Assembly: GCF_030704685.1 (NCBI RefSeq)
Contig: NZ_JAUZDX010000009.1
Coordinates: forward strand, 1-64,000
DNA length: 64,000 nt
Origin: Acidovorax sp. A1169
Lineage (GTDB): Bacteria > Pseudomonadota > Gammaproteobacteria > Burkholderiales > Burkholderiaceae_C
Direction: 5' to 3'
The translations under genes were made by a program, and so were the position numbers. Below the pieces are notes generated by a model. That model worked only from the letters and a program-made list of their open reading frames with translations. It was not told where the DNA came from and did not search any database. Below, piece by piece: positions 1 to 7,384 of the stretch. Position 1 is the stretch's first letter; every line of letters begins with the position of its first letter.

Positions 1-1
1 C

Positions 2-100
2 GACGTGACGCGGGCCTATGACGAAGCCACGCAGTACCCGGACCCGCGCATCTGGACGGCCGAGCGGGACGTGCAGATGTGGAAGTCGCTGGAAGGCTGA
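2..100 (+). CDS. C-terminal end of an unidentified gene (5' truncated by window edge)
   Basis: An open frame enters from the left edge and ends in TGA at 98-100, giving 32 residues that finish in WKSLEG. The tail is too short to assign a family. It ends 20 bases before the start of the flavin monooxygenase on the same strand, so the two are probably in one operon. In related genomes a metallo-hydrolase often precedes such a monooxygenase/DUF2783 pair, but nothing in these residues proves that here. Confidence 0.5.
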   Translation, partial: DVTRAYDEATQYPDPRIWTAERDVQMWKSLEG

Positions 101-120
101 GCACCACGGAGGAGACAAGC

Positions 121-1806
121 ATGACAACGACAGCGTCCGCACCAACCGCCTTCGACGGCACAGGCGCCCAGGTACAGGCCATCGAATTCACCTACCAGCG
201 CTCCCGCGACCAGGATGCCCCGGCACCCGTGCAACACCCCGTCGTGGTGGTAGGTGCCGGGCCCGTGGGCCTGTCCCTGGCCATCGACCTGGCCCAGCGT
301 GGCCAGCGCGTGGTGGTGCTGGACAACGACTGCAGGCTGTCCACCGGCTCGCGCGCCATCTGCTTTGCCAAGCGCACCCTGGAGATCTGGGACCGCCTGG
401 GCGTGGGCCAGCGCATGGTGGACAAGGGTGTGTCGTGGAACGTGGGCAAGGTGTTCTTCCACGGCGCGCCGCTGTACGAGTTCAACCTGCTGCCCGAGGA
501 CGGCCACGAGCGCCCAGCCTTCATCAACTTGCAGCAGTATTACGCCGAGGCCTACCTCGTGGAGCGGGCGCTGCAGTTGCCCAACATCGAACTGCGCTGG
601 CACAGCAAGGTGGCGGGCATTGCGCCGCGCGAAGATGGTGCGCAGCTCACCATCGAGACGCCCGAGGGCAGCTACCGCATCGACGCGCAGTGGGTCGCTG
701 CCTGCGATGGCTCGCGCTCGCCGCTGCGGCAGATGATGGGCCTGGAGAGCAAGGGCCGCATCTTCCAGGACCGCTTTTTGATCGCCGACGTGAAGATGGC
801 CAGCAGCGCCGACTTCCCCACCGAGCGCTGGTTCTGGTTCGACCCGCCCTTCCACCCCAACCAGAGCGTGCTGCTGCACAGCCAGCCCGACAATGTCTGG
901 CGCATCGACTTCCAGCTGGGCTGGAACGCCGACCCCGAGGAAGAGAAGAAGCCCGAAAACATCCTGCCGCGCGTGCGCGCGCTGCTGGGCCCCGATGCGC
1001 AGTTCGAGCTCGAGTGGGCCAGCGTCTACACCTTTGCCTGCCTGCGCATGGACCGCTTCGTGCACGGCCGCGTGGTGTTCGCGGGCGACAGCGCGCATGG
1101 CGTGTCGCCCTTTGGCGCGCGGGGCGCCAACAGCGGCGTGCAGGACGCCGAAAACCTGGCCTGGAAGCTCGACTGGGTGCTGCGCGGCCGGGCCGGCGAG
1201 GAGCTGCTGGCCAGCTACGGCCCCGAGCGCGAGTACGCGGCCGACGAGAACATTGCCAACTCGACCCGCGCCACCGACTTCATCACGCCCAAGAGCGAGA
1301 TCAGCCGCCTGTTCCGCGACGCGGCGCTGGAGCTGGCGCGCGAGCACCCGTTTGCGCGCCGCATCGTCAACAGCGGGCGCCTGTCGGTGCCGGCCACGCT
1401 GCATGGCTCGCCGCTGAACACCCCGGACGGCGACACATTCGCCGGCACCCAGGTGCCGGGCGCCGTGCTGCTCGACGCGCCCGTGGGGTACGGTGGCCAG
1501 AGTGCCTGGCTGCTGCGCACGCTGGGGCCAGAATTCACGCTGCTGGTGTTCGGCACCGCGCCGGCCTGGGCCACCACCCTGCCCCAGGTAAAGCTGCTGC
1601 AGGTGGGCCACGACCTGCAGGACACCCAGGGACTGCTGGCCCGGCGCCTGGGCGCCCAGCCCGGCACGGCCTACCTGGTGCGGCCCGACCAGCATGTGTG
1701 CGCGCGCTGGCGCAGCCTGAGCGAAGGCGCCGTGCGCGCCGCCCTGGCCACCGCGACGGCCAGCCACCAGCCTGCCGTCGCCGCTGCCGACCTTGCAACC
1801 GTCTGA
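121..1806 (+). CDS. FAD-dependent aromatic-type monooxygenase (class A flavoprotein hydroxylase)
   Basis: This 561-residue protein has the layout of the PheA/TfdB/MhpA flavin monooxygenases. A Rossmann GAGPVG motif lies at residues 45-50 after a VVVV strand, and a GDSAHG motif near residue 322 is followed by GARGANSGVQDAENLAWKL, the second FAD-binding motif of the family. The family hydroxylates phenolic or other aromatic rings using NAD(P)H and oxygen in the cytoplasm; the substrate cannot be read from sequence. I chose the ATG at 121 because GGAGGAG sits about 8 bases upstream; an in-frame ATG at 79 would lie inside the preceding gene. The DUF2783 gene follows within 10 bases and a Bug receptor after that, which suggests a small catabolic operon for an aromatic acid. 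Confidence 0.85.
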   Translation: MTTTASAPTAFDGTGAQVQAIEFTYQRSRDQDAPAPVQHPVVVVGAGPVGLSLAIDLAQRGQRVVVLDNDCRLSTGSRAICFAKRTLEIWDRLGVGQRMVDKGVSWNVGKVFFHGAPLYEFNLLPEDGHERPAFINLQQYYAEAYLVERALQLPNIELRWHSKVAGIAPREDGAQLTIETPEGSYRIDAQWVAACDGSRSPLRQMMGLESKGRIFQDRFLIADVKMASSADFPTERWFWFDPPFHPNQSVLLHSQPDNVWRIDFQLGWNADPEEEKKPENILPRVRALLGPDAQFELEWASVYTFACLRMDRFVHGRVVFAGDSAHGVSPFGARGANSGVQDAENLAWKLDWVLRGRAGEELLASYGPEREYAADENIANSTRATDFITPKSEISRLFRDAALELAREHPFARRIVNSGRLSVPATLHGSPLNTPDGDTFAGTQVPGAVLLDAPVGYGGQSAWLLRTLGPEFTLLVFGTAPAWATTLPQVKLLQVGHDLQDTQGLLARRLGAQPGTAYLVRPDQHVCARWRSLSEGAVRAALATATASHQPAVAAADLATV

Positions 1807-1816
1807 CGAAGGAGCC

Positions 1817-2074
1817 ATGAGCATGCTCGATACCCAGCCCCACCTGCAGGCCTGCGACGATTTCTACGAGGCCCTGATCGCCGGGCACAACGGCCTCACC
1901 CCGCCCGAGAGCCACGCGATGAACGCCCGCCTCATCCTGCTGCTGGCCAACCACATCGGCGACCAGGCCACGCTGCTGCATGCGCTGAAGCTGGCGCGCG
2001 GCAGCACCGCGCCCACCAGCGCTGCGGACATGGTGGCCGTGACACCGATCGCGCCGGTACACGCGGCGAACTGA
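1817..2074 (+). CDS. DUF2783-type small protein
   Basis: An 85-residue soluble protein starts at ATG 1817 behind GAAGGAG, 10 bases after the monooxygenase stop. The sequence (HLQACDDFYEALIAGHNGL, then ESHAMNARLILLLANHIGD) is the kind of short helical protein annotated as DUF2783 next to flavin monooxygenases in Burkholderiales. Its function is unknown; the tight coupling suggests it assists or stabilises the monooxygenase. The family call is from memory of the motif pattern. Confidence 0.7.
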   Translation: MSMLDTQPHLQACDDFYEALIAGHNGLTPPESHAMNARLILLLANHIGDQATLLHALKLARGSTAPTSAADMVAVTPIAPVHAAN

Positions 2075-2196
2075 CGCCGCCCAAAACCACCCACCCACCG
2101 TTCAGCCACCGCGCAAGCCCCGCAAAGACGGGGCCTGCGGCGCCGCTGTGCCCGTTCCAACCCAATCCATCGCTTGACCACCGGAGACAAACCACC

Positions 2197-3168
2197 ATGC
2201 TGCGCAAACATTTCCTCGCCACCCTCGCGGGCCTGGCACTCACGCCCCTCGCCCTGCCCCTGCACGCGCAGGACCACAGCAAGCCCCTGGAATGGGTGGT
2301 CGGCTATGCGGCCGGCGGGGGCTCGGACATCGTGGCCCGCACCATCGCTGAATCCATGGGTGCCAGCCTGGGCCGCTCCGTCATCATCAACAACAAGCCC
2401 GGCGCGGGCACCAACATCGCGGCCGACTATGCCGCGCGCAACAAGGATTTCGGCAACCTGATCTTCTCGGCCGATTTCGCCACGCTGGCGGCCAACCCCT
2501 TCCTGTTCAGCAAGCTGAGCTACAACGCCGAGAAGGACTTCCAGCCCGTGGGCCTGCTGGTGCGTTTTCCGATGTTCCTCGTGGTGTCAAACAACGTGCC
2601 CGCCAAGAACCTCAAGGAATTCATGGTCTGGGCCAAAGGCAATGCCGATGGCGTGAACTGGGCATCTGCCGGCCCAGGCAGCCCGCACCACCTGGTGGGC
2701 GAGCTGTTTCGCGAGCAGAGCGGGCTCAAGCTCACCCACGTGCCCTACCGCGGCGCGGCCCCGGCCATCCAGGACGTGATCGGCGGCCAGGTGCCCGCGA
2801 TGTGGATCGACAGCGCCACGGTTTACCCTTTTCTCGCCGCCAACAAGGTGCGCGCCATCGGCGTGGCCAGCCCGCAGCGAGTGGGCACCATGCCCGACGT
2901 ACCGACGATGCAGGAACAGGGGCTGCAGGGCTTCGAAGGCTATGCATGGCAGGGTCTGGTGGCCCCCACGGGCACCTCGCCCGAGGCCGTGGCCCAGTTC
3001 AGCAAGGCGCTGCAGACCGCGCTGGCCGACACGCGCACCCGCGCGCGCCTGCAGGCCCTGGGTGTGGAGCCCCTGCCCGGCACACCGGCCCAGATGGGCA
3101 GCTACGCGCGCGCCGAGCGCGAAAAGTGGGGCCGCGTGATCACCAAGGTGGGCGTCAAGCTCGATTGA
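2197..3168 (+). CDS. Bug-family periplasmic solute receptor (tripartite tricarboxylate transporter type)
   Basis: The 323-residue protein begins with a cleavable signal peptide (about residues 1-24, ending in LHAQ). It then shows the Bug/TctC hallmarks: VGYAAGGGSDIVAR, NKPGAGTNIAADY, HVPYRGAAPAIQDVIGGQVP and MPDVPTMQEQG. Such receptors bind carboxylates in the periplasm for TctAB-type transporters. No TctA or TctB gene lies nearby, as is common in Comamonadaceae and Bordetella, where Bug receptors greatly outnumber transporters. It follows the monooxygenase/DUF2783 pair, so its ligand may be the aromatic substrate or product of that pathway (inference). SD: CGGAGAC before the ATG. Confidence 0.9.
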   Translation: MLRKHFLATLAGLALTPLALPLHAQDHSKPLEWVVGYAAGGGSDIVARTIAESMGASLGRSVIINNKPGAGTNIAADYAARNKDFGNLIFSADFATLAANPFLFSKLSYNAEKDFQPVGLLVRFPMFLVVSNNVPAKNLKEFMVWAKGNADGVNWASAGPGSPHHLVGELFREQSGLKLTHVPYRGAAPAIQDVIGGQVPAMWIDSATVYPFLAANKVRAIGVASPQRVGTMPDVPTMQEQGLQGFEGYAWQGLVAPTGTSPEAVAQFSKALQTALADTRTRARLQALGVEPLPGTPAQMGSYARAEREKWGRVITKVGVKLD

Positions 3169-3177
3169 TCCACAGGC

Positions 3178-3744
3178 TCAGGCCTGGTCGCGCAGGGCGC
3201 GGGCACGCTGCCGGCGGCGCCCTCGTTGCAGCACGGGCGCGAGCCACAGGGCCTGCACCGCTGCATAGCCCAGCACGGCGAGGATCAAGCCCAGCACCGG
3301 CAGGCCGACCAGCAGCGGCGTGCCCAGGGCCTGCATCCACTCGGCCAGGGCCTGCACGCTGAAGGCGCCAGCAGGGCCGGCCGCATTGAAGGCTGGCAGC
3401 GACTGCTCGCCGGGCAGCACCAGCGAGCCCACCTGGAAGGCCAGCACATACAGGGGCACGGTGGTCAAGGGATTCGTATAAAAGGTGGTGACGCCGCCCG
3501 CCACCACGTTGCCGCGCAGCCAGGCGCAGGCACCGACCGCACCCACCAGCTGCAGCGGGCCGGGGATGAGCCCGCAGAACAGGCCGGCGGCCACCCCGCG
3601 TGCCAGCGGCTCGCGCTGAAAGCGGAACAGCGCGCGCTGCTCCATCCAGGGCACGGCCCGGGCCAATGCCGTGCGTGCCAGCTGGTCGCGCACGCTCGGC
3701 TCCAGGTGGCGCAGCTTGCGGCGCAGGGTGCTCAGCATCCGCAT
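3178..3744 (-). CDS. DUF2062 membrane protein
   Basis: Taking the ATG at 3744 gives 188 residues. A charged N-terminal stretch (LRRKLRHLEPSVRD) is followed by GVAAGLFCGLIPGPLQ, YTNPLTTVPLYVLAFQVG and a late hydrophobic segment around VGLPVLGLILAVLGYAAV. This glycine-rich pattern with NPLT and P(LVI)Y is that of DUF2062, an inner-membrane family of unknown role often found next to competence or cation-transport genes. It is the last gene of the leftward terC operon, 10 bases after the stop of the 52-residue membrane protein. No clear Shine-Dalgarno precedes the chosen start; coupling to the upstream stop is likely. Confidence 0.8.
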   Translation of the reverse strand: MRMLSTLRRKLRHLEPSVRDQLARTALARAVPWMEQRALFRFQREPLARGVAAGLFCGLIPGPLQLVGAVGACAWLRGNVVAGGVTTFYTNPLTTVPLYVLAFQVGSLVLPGEQSLPAFNAAGPAGAFSVQALAEWMQALGTPLLVGLPVLGLILAVLGYAAVQALWLAPVLQRGRRRQRARALRDQA

Positions 3745-3754
3745 GGGCGCGCCA

Positions 3755-3913
3755 TCACCAGCTGAAGGCCGCTGCGGTGGCCAGGCCCCACAGCGTGGCC
3801 AGGGCCGTGAGCAGGCCCACGTCGCGCCGGTCATTGCCCAGGCGCCAGGCCATCAGGGCCGTGCCCGCAAGGGCCACCAGCAGGGTGAGCATCACCGATT
3901 CGATCATGTCCAT
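3755..3913 (-). CDS. Small membrane protein, 52 residues, between terC and the DUF2062 gene
   Basis: A short frame starts at ATG 3913, preceded by GAAGGAGAC at a good distance, and ends in TGA at 3757-3755. The protein is MDMIESVMLT followed by two hydrophobic segments (LLVALAGTALMAW and LLTALATLWGLATAAAFSW), separated by the charged turn RLGNDRRD. This predicts two membrane helices with a cytoplasmic or periplasmic hairpin. It lies 12 bases after the terC stop and 10 bases before the DUF2062 start, so it is in that operon. No known family is recognised. Strong ribosome site, operon position and composition together support a real gene. Confidence 0.75.
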   Translation of the reverse strand: MDMIESVMLTLLVALAGTALMAWRLGNDRRDVGLLTALATLWGLATAAAFSW

Positions 3914-3925
3914 GGCCGGTCTCCT

Positions 3926-4900
3926 TCAGGGCTTGGGGGGCTGTGCAGAGGGTGGGCTACCAGCCGAGGTGCGCAGCGACAGGACGATGGAGCCGGCAAT
4001 CAGGCCCGCCGTCACCAGCAGAGCGTAGCCGATCGGGATCTTCACCAGATCGATGAGCAGCATCTTGCTGCCGATGAACACCAGCACCAGGGCCAGGCCA
4101 TAGGCCAGCAGGTGGAAGCGGTCGGCCAGGTCGGCCAGCAGGAAGTACAGCGCACGCAGGCCCAGGATGGCGAAGATGTTGGCCGTGAGCACGATGAACG
4201 GGTCATTGGTGATCGCGAAGATGGCCGGAATGCTGTCCACCGCGAAGATGATGTCCGTAGTACCGATCAGGATGAGCACCACGAACAGCGGTGTGTAGTG
4301 CTTGACGCCATTGATGCTGGTGGTCAGCTTCTCGCCATCGAACACGTCGGCGATGCGGATGCGCTTGCGCAAAAAGCGCAGCACCGGGTTGGTCGCGATG
4401 TCGGGCTCCTGGCCGGCGGCAAACCACATCTTGGCACCCGTGAACACCAGGAAGGCGCCGAACACGTAGAGCAGCCAATGGAACGACGCCAGCAGCCAGG
4501 CGCCTGCCAGGATCAACAAGGTGCGCAGCACGATGGCGCCGATGATGCCGATGATCAGCGCGCGCTTCTGGTGCTGGGGCGGTACGGCGAAGTAGCTGAA
4601 CAGCATCAGGAAGACGAAGATGTTGTCGATGGACAGGCTCTTTTCCACCAGGTAGCCGGTGATGAACTGCATCGACACGGTGTTGGCCACCTCGCGACCC
4701 TGGCTACCGTCCAGGTACCACCACAGGCCGGCCACGAACACGAAGGCCAGCGAGAACCACAGGACACTCCACTTGACGGCCTCCTTGGTGGTGACCTTGT
4801 GCGCACCCTGGCGCTCCATCACCAAGAGGTCGATGCCGATGGCCACCACCACAAAGACGGCAAAGCCCGCCCACATCCACCAGGTTCCGATTGTTTCCAT
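3926..4900 (-). CDS. TerC/Alx-family membrane protein (probable metal-ion exporter)
   Basis: A 324-residue multi-pass protein with the TerC signature segments SLSIDNIFVFLMLFSYF and GTTDIIFAVDSIPAIFAIT, which carry the conserved acidic residues within membrane helices, and a cytoplasmic loop rich in charged residues near the middle. The family includes Alx and TerC and is linked to manganese export and to tellurite or pH stress. SD GAAGGAGC precedes ATG 4900. Upstream on the same strand are a short proline-rich ORF and a GC-rich hairpin that touches the ribosome site, which suggests translational control. An NhaR-type regulator is divergent. Confidence 0.88.
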   Translation of the reverse strand: METIGTWWMWAGFAVFVVVAIGIDLLVMERQGAHKVTTKEAVKWSVLWFSLAFVFVAGLWWYLDGSQGREVANTVSMQFITGYLVEKSLSIDNIFVFLMLFSYFAVPPQHQKRALIIGIIGAIVLRTLLILAGAWLLASFHWLLYVFGAFLVFTGAKMWFAAGQEPDIATNPVLRFLRKRIRIADVFDGEKLTTSINGVKHYTPLFVVLILIGTTDIIFAVDSIPAIFAITNDPFIVLTANIFAILGLRALYFLLADLADRFHLLAYGLALVLVFIGSKMLLIDLVKIPIGYALLVTAGLIAGSIVLSLRTSAGSPPSAQPPKP

Positions 4901-4904
4901 GATG

Positions 4905-4944
4905 TCTTGCTCCTTCGCGCTGGCGCGTCAGCGCCGCGAACGCG
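4905..4944 (-). promoter_or_regulatory. GC-rich hairpin overlapping the leader-ORF stop and the terC ribosome site
   Basis: Read on the minus strand, TTCGCGGCGCTG pairs with CAGCGCGAA across an ACGCGC loop, with a three-base bulge. The 5' arm contains the stop codon of the leader ORF and the 3' arm runs into GAAGGAG, the terC Shine-Dalgarno. Ribosome position on the leader could therefore open or close the terC start. The function is inferred from layout only. Confidence 0.4.
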
Positions 4945-5002
4945 GCAGGGGTGGCAGGCCCGGGGTCGGGGTGGACAGGGGACGGGGGGCGGCATGGCGC
5001 AT
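4928..5002 (-). CDS. Proline-rich leader peptide upstream of terC (24 residues)
   Basis: On the minus strand an ATG at 5002 with GGAGAG 8 bases upstream opens 24 codons ending in TGA at 4930-4928. The peptide is MRHAAPRPLS followed by TPTPGLPPLPRSRR, with seven prolines including a PP pair and an arginine-rich end. It stops 27 bases before the terC ATG, and its stop lies in the stem of a hairpin whose other arm leads into the terC ribosome site. This is the layout of a translational attenuator; proline-rich stretches slow ribosomes. No known leader family is recognised and conservation was not tested. Confidence 0.45.
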   Translation of the reverse strand: MRHAAPRPLSTPTPGLPPLPRSRR

Positions 5003-5095
5003 GGGTTCTCTCCGGTGCGGTCAGTTGGAATTCAGGGCAAGCCCGCACTGTAGGGATGCATGGGCATCTTAAAAACCTGTCTTCACGGTACTATG

Positions 5096-5114
5096 GGTTC
5101 GGTTTTTACGAACC
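5096..5114 (+). promoter_or_regulatory. Palindromic LysR-type operator between terC and nhaR
   Basis: GGTTCG (5096-5101) and CGAACC (5109-5114) form a perfect 6-bp inverted repeat with a 7-base spacer. It contains a T-N11-A core (TTC ... GAA), the form bound by LysR-type regulators. It lies in the 162-bp region between the leader ORF of terC and the start of the LysR-type regulator, so it probably serves autoregulation and control of terC. Confidence 0.6.
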
Positions 5115-5164
5115 AAATATTCTCCACGCCCATAGCCCTTCAGCCTGTCGGGATACGCAACACC

Positions 5165-6070
5165 ATGAGCCAGAGCTTCAACTACCGCCACCTGTACTAC
5201 TTCTGGGTGGTCGCCAAGGAGGGCGGTATCGCGCGCGCCGCCGAGCGGCTGGACATGGCCGTGCAGACCATCAGCGCGCAGGTGCGCCTGCTGGAGCAGG
5301 CCTTGGGCACCAGCCTGCTGCGCACCGAGGGGCGCAGCCTGGTGCTGACCGAGGCGGGCGTGGCCGCACTGCACGAGGCCGACCAGATCTTTGCGCTGGG
5401 CGAGCAGTTGACCCACCGCGTGCGCGAGGCCGCCAGCGGCCGGACGCTGCGGCTGAACCTGGGCATCTCCGACGGCATCGCCAAGCTGGCCATGCACCGG
5501 CTGCTGACGCCGGTGCTCGACGAACCGCACCTGCGCCTGCTGTGCCACGAGGGGGAATTCCAGCCGCTGCTCGGCGAGCTCGCGCTGCACAAGCTCGACG
5601 CGGTGCTGGCCGACCGCGCCGCGCCGCCGAACCCGGCCCTCAAGACCACCAGCCAACTGCTGGGCACGAGTGCCGTGGCCTGGTATGCGCCGCCTGTGTG
5701 GGCCGAGGCGGCGGCCCGGCAGTTTCCGCAGAGCCTGGCCGTGGTGCCCGTGCTGCTGCCCACCGACCACGCCGCCATGCGCGCGCGCATCGACCACTGG
5801 CTGGAGCGCGAACGCATCCGCCCGCGCATCGCGGGCGAGTTCGAGGACAGTGCCCTGCTGAGCACCTTTGCCGCCACCGGCATGGGTGTGATGCCCGCAC
5901 CCGCGTCAGTGGGCGAGCACCTTGCAAGCACCCATGGCCTGGTGCACGTTGGCACCACGCCCGACGTGCAGGAGCAGTTCCACCTGATCTACAACGCGCG
6001 CAAGGTCATGCACCCGCTGCTCACGCGGCTGCTGGAAGCGGCGCAGGGCGGTGCGCTGCTTACTTCGTGA
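5165..6070 (+). CDS. nhaR: LysR-type transcriptional regulator of the NhaR group
   Basis: 301 residues from the ATG at 5165. The N-terminus (NYRHLYYFWVVAKEGGIARAA, then MAVQTISAQVRLLEQAL) is the NhaR-type helix-turn-helix, with the LYYFW motif that marks NhaR within the LysR family. The C-terminal half keeps the NhaR pattern GEFEDSALLSTFAATG and a late FHLIYNARKVMHP. NhaR in E. coli responds to sodium and pH and activates nhaA. Here it is divergent from terC across a palindromic LysR box, so it more likely controls the TerC cation exporter in response to ions (inference). An upstream in-frame ATG at 5060 would place the start before the operator and is not favoured. Confidence 0.82.
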   Translation: MSQSFNYRHLYYFWVVAKEGGIARAAERLDMAVQTISAQVRLLEQALGTSLLRTEGRSLVLTEAGVAALHEADQIFALGEQLTHRVREAASGRTLRLNLGISDGIAKLAMHRLLTPVLDEPHLRLLCHEGEFQPLLGELALHKLDAVLADRAAPPNPALKTTSQLLGTSAVAWYAPPVWAEAAARQFPQSLAVVPVLLPTDHAAMRARIDHWLERERIRPRIAGEFEDSALLSTFAATGMGVMPAPASVGEHLASTHGLVHVGTTPDVQEQFHLIYNARKVMHPLLTRLLEAAQGGALLTS

Positions 6071-7235
6071 ACCTTCCGTCGCGACCCATCATGAGCAGAT
6101 CCACGAACTTTCCCGAACTGTGCTGCGTGGCCGACAGCTCCACGGGGTAGCCGCCCAGGTTCACGCTCTTCATCGACTCCATCGCCTGGACCAGCGTGGC
6201 CCGCGTGGGCTTGGCGCCGGCGCGCTGCAGCGCCTCGACCAGGAACCGGGCGGAGATGAAGCCCTCCATCTGGCTGAAGGTGTACTCGGTGATGCCCTTG
6301 GCTTTGGCCAGGGTCTGGAACTCGCGCGAGATCGGCATGCTCTGGTTCCACGGCGAGGGCACCACCTGCGAGACCACCACGCCGCGTGCGCGCTCGCCCA
6401 GCGCCTTGACGAGCTGCGCATTGCTGATGACCGAGAGCATGTAGAAGGTGGTGCGGTGGCCTGCAGTCAGGTAGGCATCGACGAAATCCACGCTGGGCTT
6501 GCCCGCGCTGATGACGATGATGGCCTGGGGGGCGGCCTTGGCCACAGCGGCCACGGCATCCGCCATCTTCGATCCATCCACCTCCAACAGGGCCTGGGCC
6601 ACGAGTTCCACCTTGTGGTTCTTGACCGACTTCTCGACCGAGGCCAGGCCGCCCGTGCCGAAGGGATTGTTGAGGTAGACCGCCGCGATGCGCGCGATGC
6701 CCACCGAGGCCAGTTGCTTGACCGTGGCATCGAGCTCGGCGGCATAGCCGGCCTTGATGTTGAAGACGTAGCGGCTGCCCGCCTGGCGCAGGCCGTCGGA
6801 GCCCGTGAACGGCGCGATGAAGGGCACGCCGCGCTCCTCGGCAATCGGCAGGGCGGCCAGGGCCGGGGGCGTGCCGGCGTACTGGAACAGCGCGAGCACC
6901 TTGTCCTCGTCGATCAGTTTCTTCGTGTTCTCGGCCGCCTTCCTGGGGTCGTAGGCATCGTCGATGGCGACCACGCGGATCTTGCGGCCGCGCACGCCGC
7001 CCGAGGCATTGACGTGGTCGAAATACAGGGCCGAGCCCTGGCGCACTTCGCTGGTCAGTGCCGCGAGCGGGCCGCTCAACTGGCACGACTGGCCGATGAC
7101 GATCTCGCTGTCGGTCACGCCCGCGCTGTCCTGGGCCCAGGCCGTGCCTGTGGCCCAGCCCAGGGCCATTGCAAGTGCGGTGCGCCGGCGGGCGGCACCC
7201 GCGCGTGAGAGGGGCTGAACTCCTGCTGCTGCCAT
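6060..7235 (-). CDS. ABC transporter substrate-binding protein, branched-chain amino-acid (LivK) type
   Basis: 391 residues from the ATG at 7235, which has AGGAG about 10 bases upstream. A signal peptide (twin basic RRR, hydrophobic core ALAMALGWATG, AWA-QD cleavage) is followed by the periplasmic-binding type 1 fold: IVIGQSCQLSGPLAAL, ALFQYAGTPPALAALP, FIAPFTGSDGLRQ. It lies downstream of livF but a rho-independent terminator stands between, so it may have its own promoter. It is one of two receptors around the same LivH/LivMG/LivF set. The gene end overlaps the nhaR end by 11 bases, in convergent orientation. Confidence 0.88.
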   Translation of the reverse strand: MAAAGVQPLSRAGAARRRTALAMALGWATGTAWAQDSAGVTDSEIVIGQSCQLSGPLAALTSEVRQGSALYFDHVNASGGVRGRKIRVVAIDDAYDPRKAAENTKKLIDEDKVLALFQYAGTPPALAALPIAEERGVPFIAPFTGSDGLRQAGSRYVFNIKAGYAAELDATVKQLASVGIARIAAVYLNNPFGTGGLASVEKSVKNHKVELVAQALLEVDGSKMADAVAAVAKAAPQAIIVISAGKPSVDFVDAYLTAGHRTTFYMLSVISNAQLVKALGERARGVVVSQVVPSPWNQSMPISREFQTLAKAKGITEYTFSQMEGFISARFLVEALQRAGAKPTRATLVQAMESMKSVNLGGYPVELSATQHSSGKFVDLLMMGRDGRFTK

Positions 7236-7279
7236 GTTGTCTTGTCTCCTGTCGTCTTTATGGTTCTTCATCACAACGC

Positions 7280-7315
7280 AAAAACCTTCCGGTGCCAGGC
7301 CTGGCATGCGGAAGG
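7280..7315 (-). terminator. Rho-independent terminator after livF
   Basis: On the minus strand CCTTCCG and CGGAAGG flank an inner TGCCAGG/CCTGGCA stem, followed directly by TTTTTGCG. This ends the livH-livMG-livF transcript before the second receptor gene. A separate perfect 8-bp stem, GGGAGCGC/GCGCTCCC at 7356-7375, precedes it without a T-tract. Confidence 0.7.
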
Positions 7316-7384
7316 ATGGAAAAACGGGACTGCCGCCGCGTCACGCCGCAGCCCTGGGAGCGCACTGGCGCTCCCCGAGAAATC

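Noticed and set aside
16..1824. Long open frame on the minus strand opposite the flavin monooxygenase
   Set aside because: It is a shadow of the GC-rich plus-strand gene; residues show no domain and the plus strand has clear motifs.
2113..2136. Hairpin GCCCCG/CGGGGC after the DUF2783 gene as a terminator
   Set aside because: It is short and lacks a T-tract; the downstream Bug gene is probably co-transcribed.
7356..7375. Perfect 8-bp stem after livF as a terminator
   Set aside because: No T-tract follows on either strand; the stem at 7280-7315 with a T-run is the better terminator.
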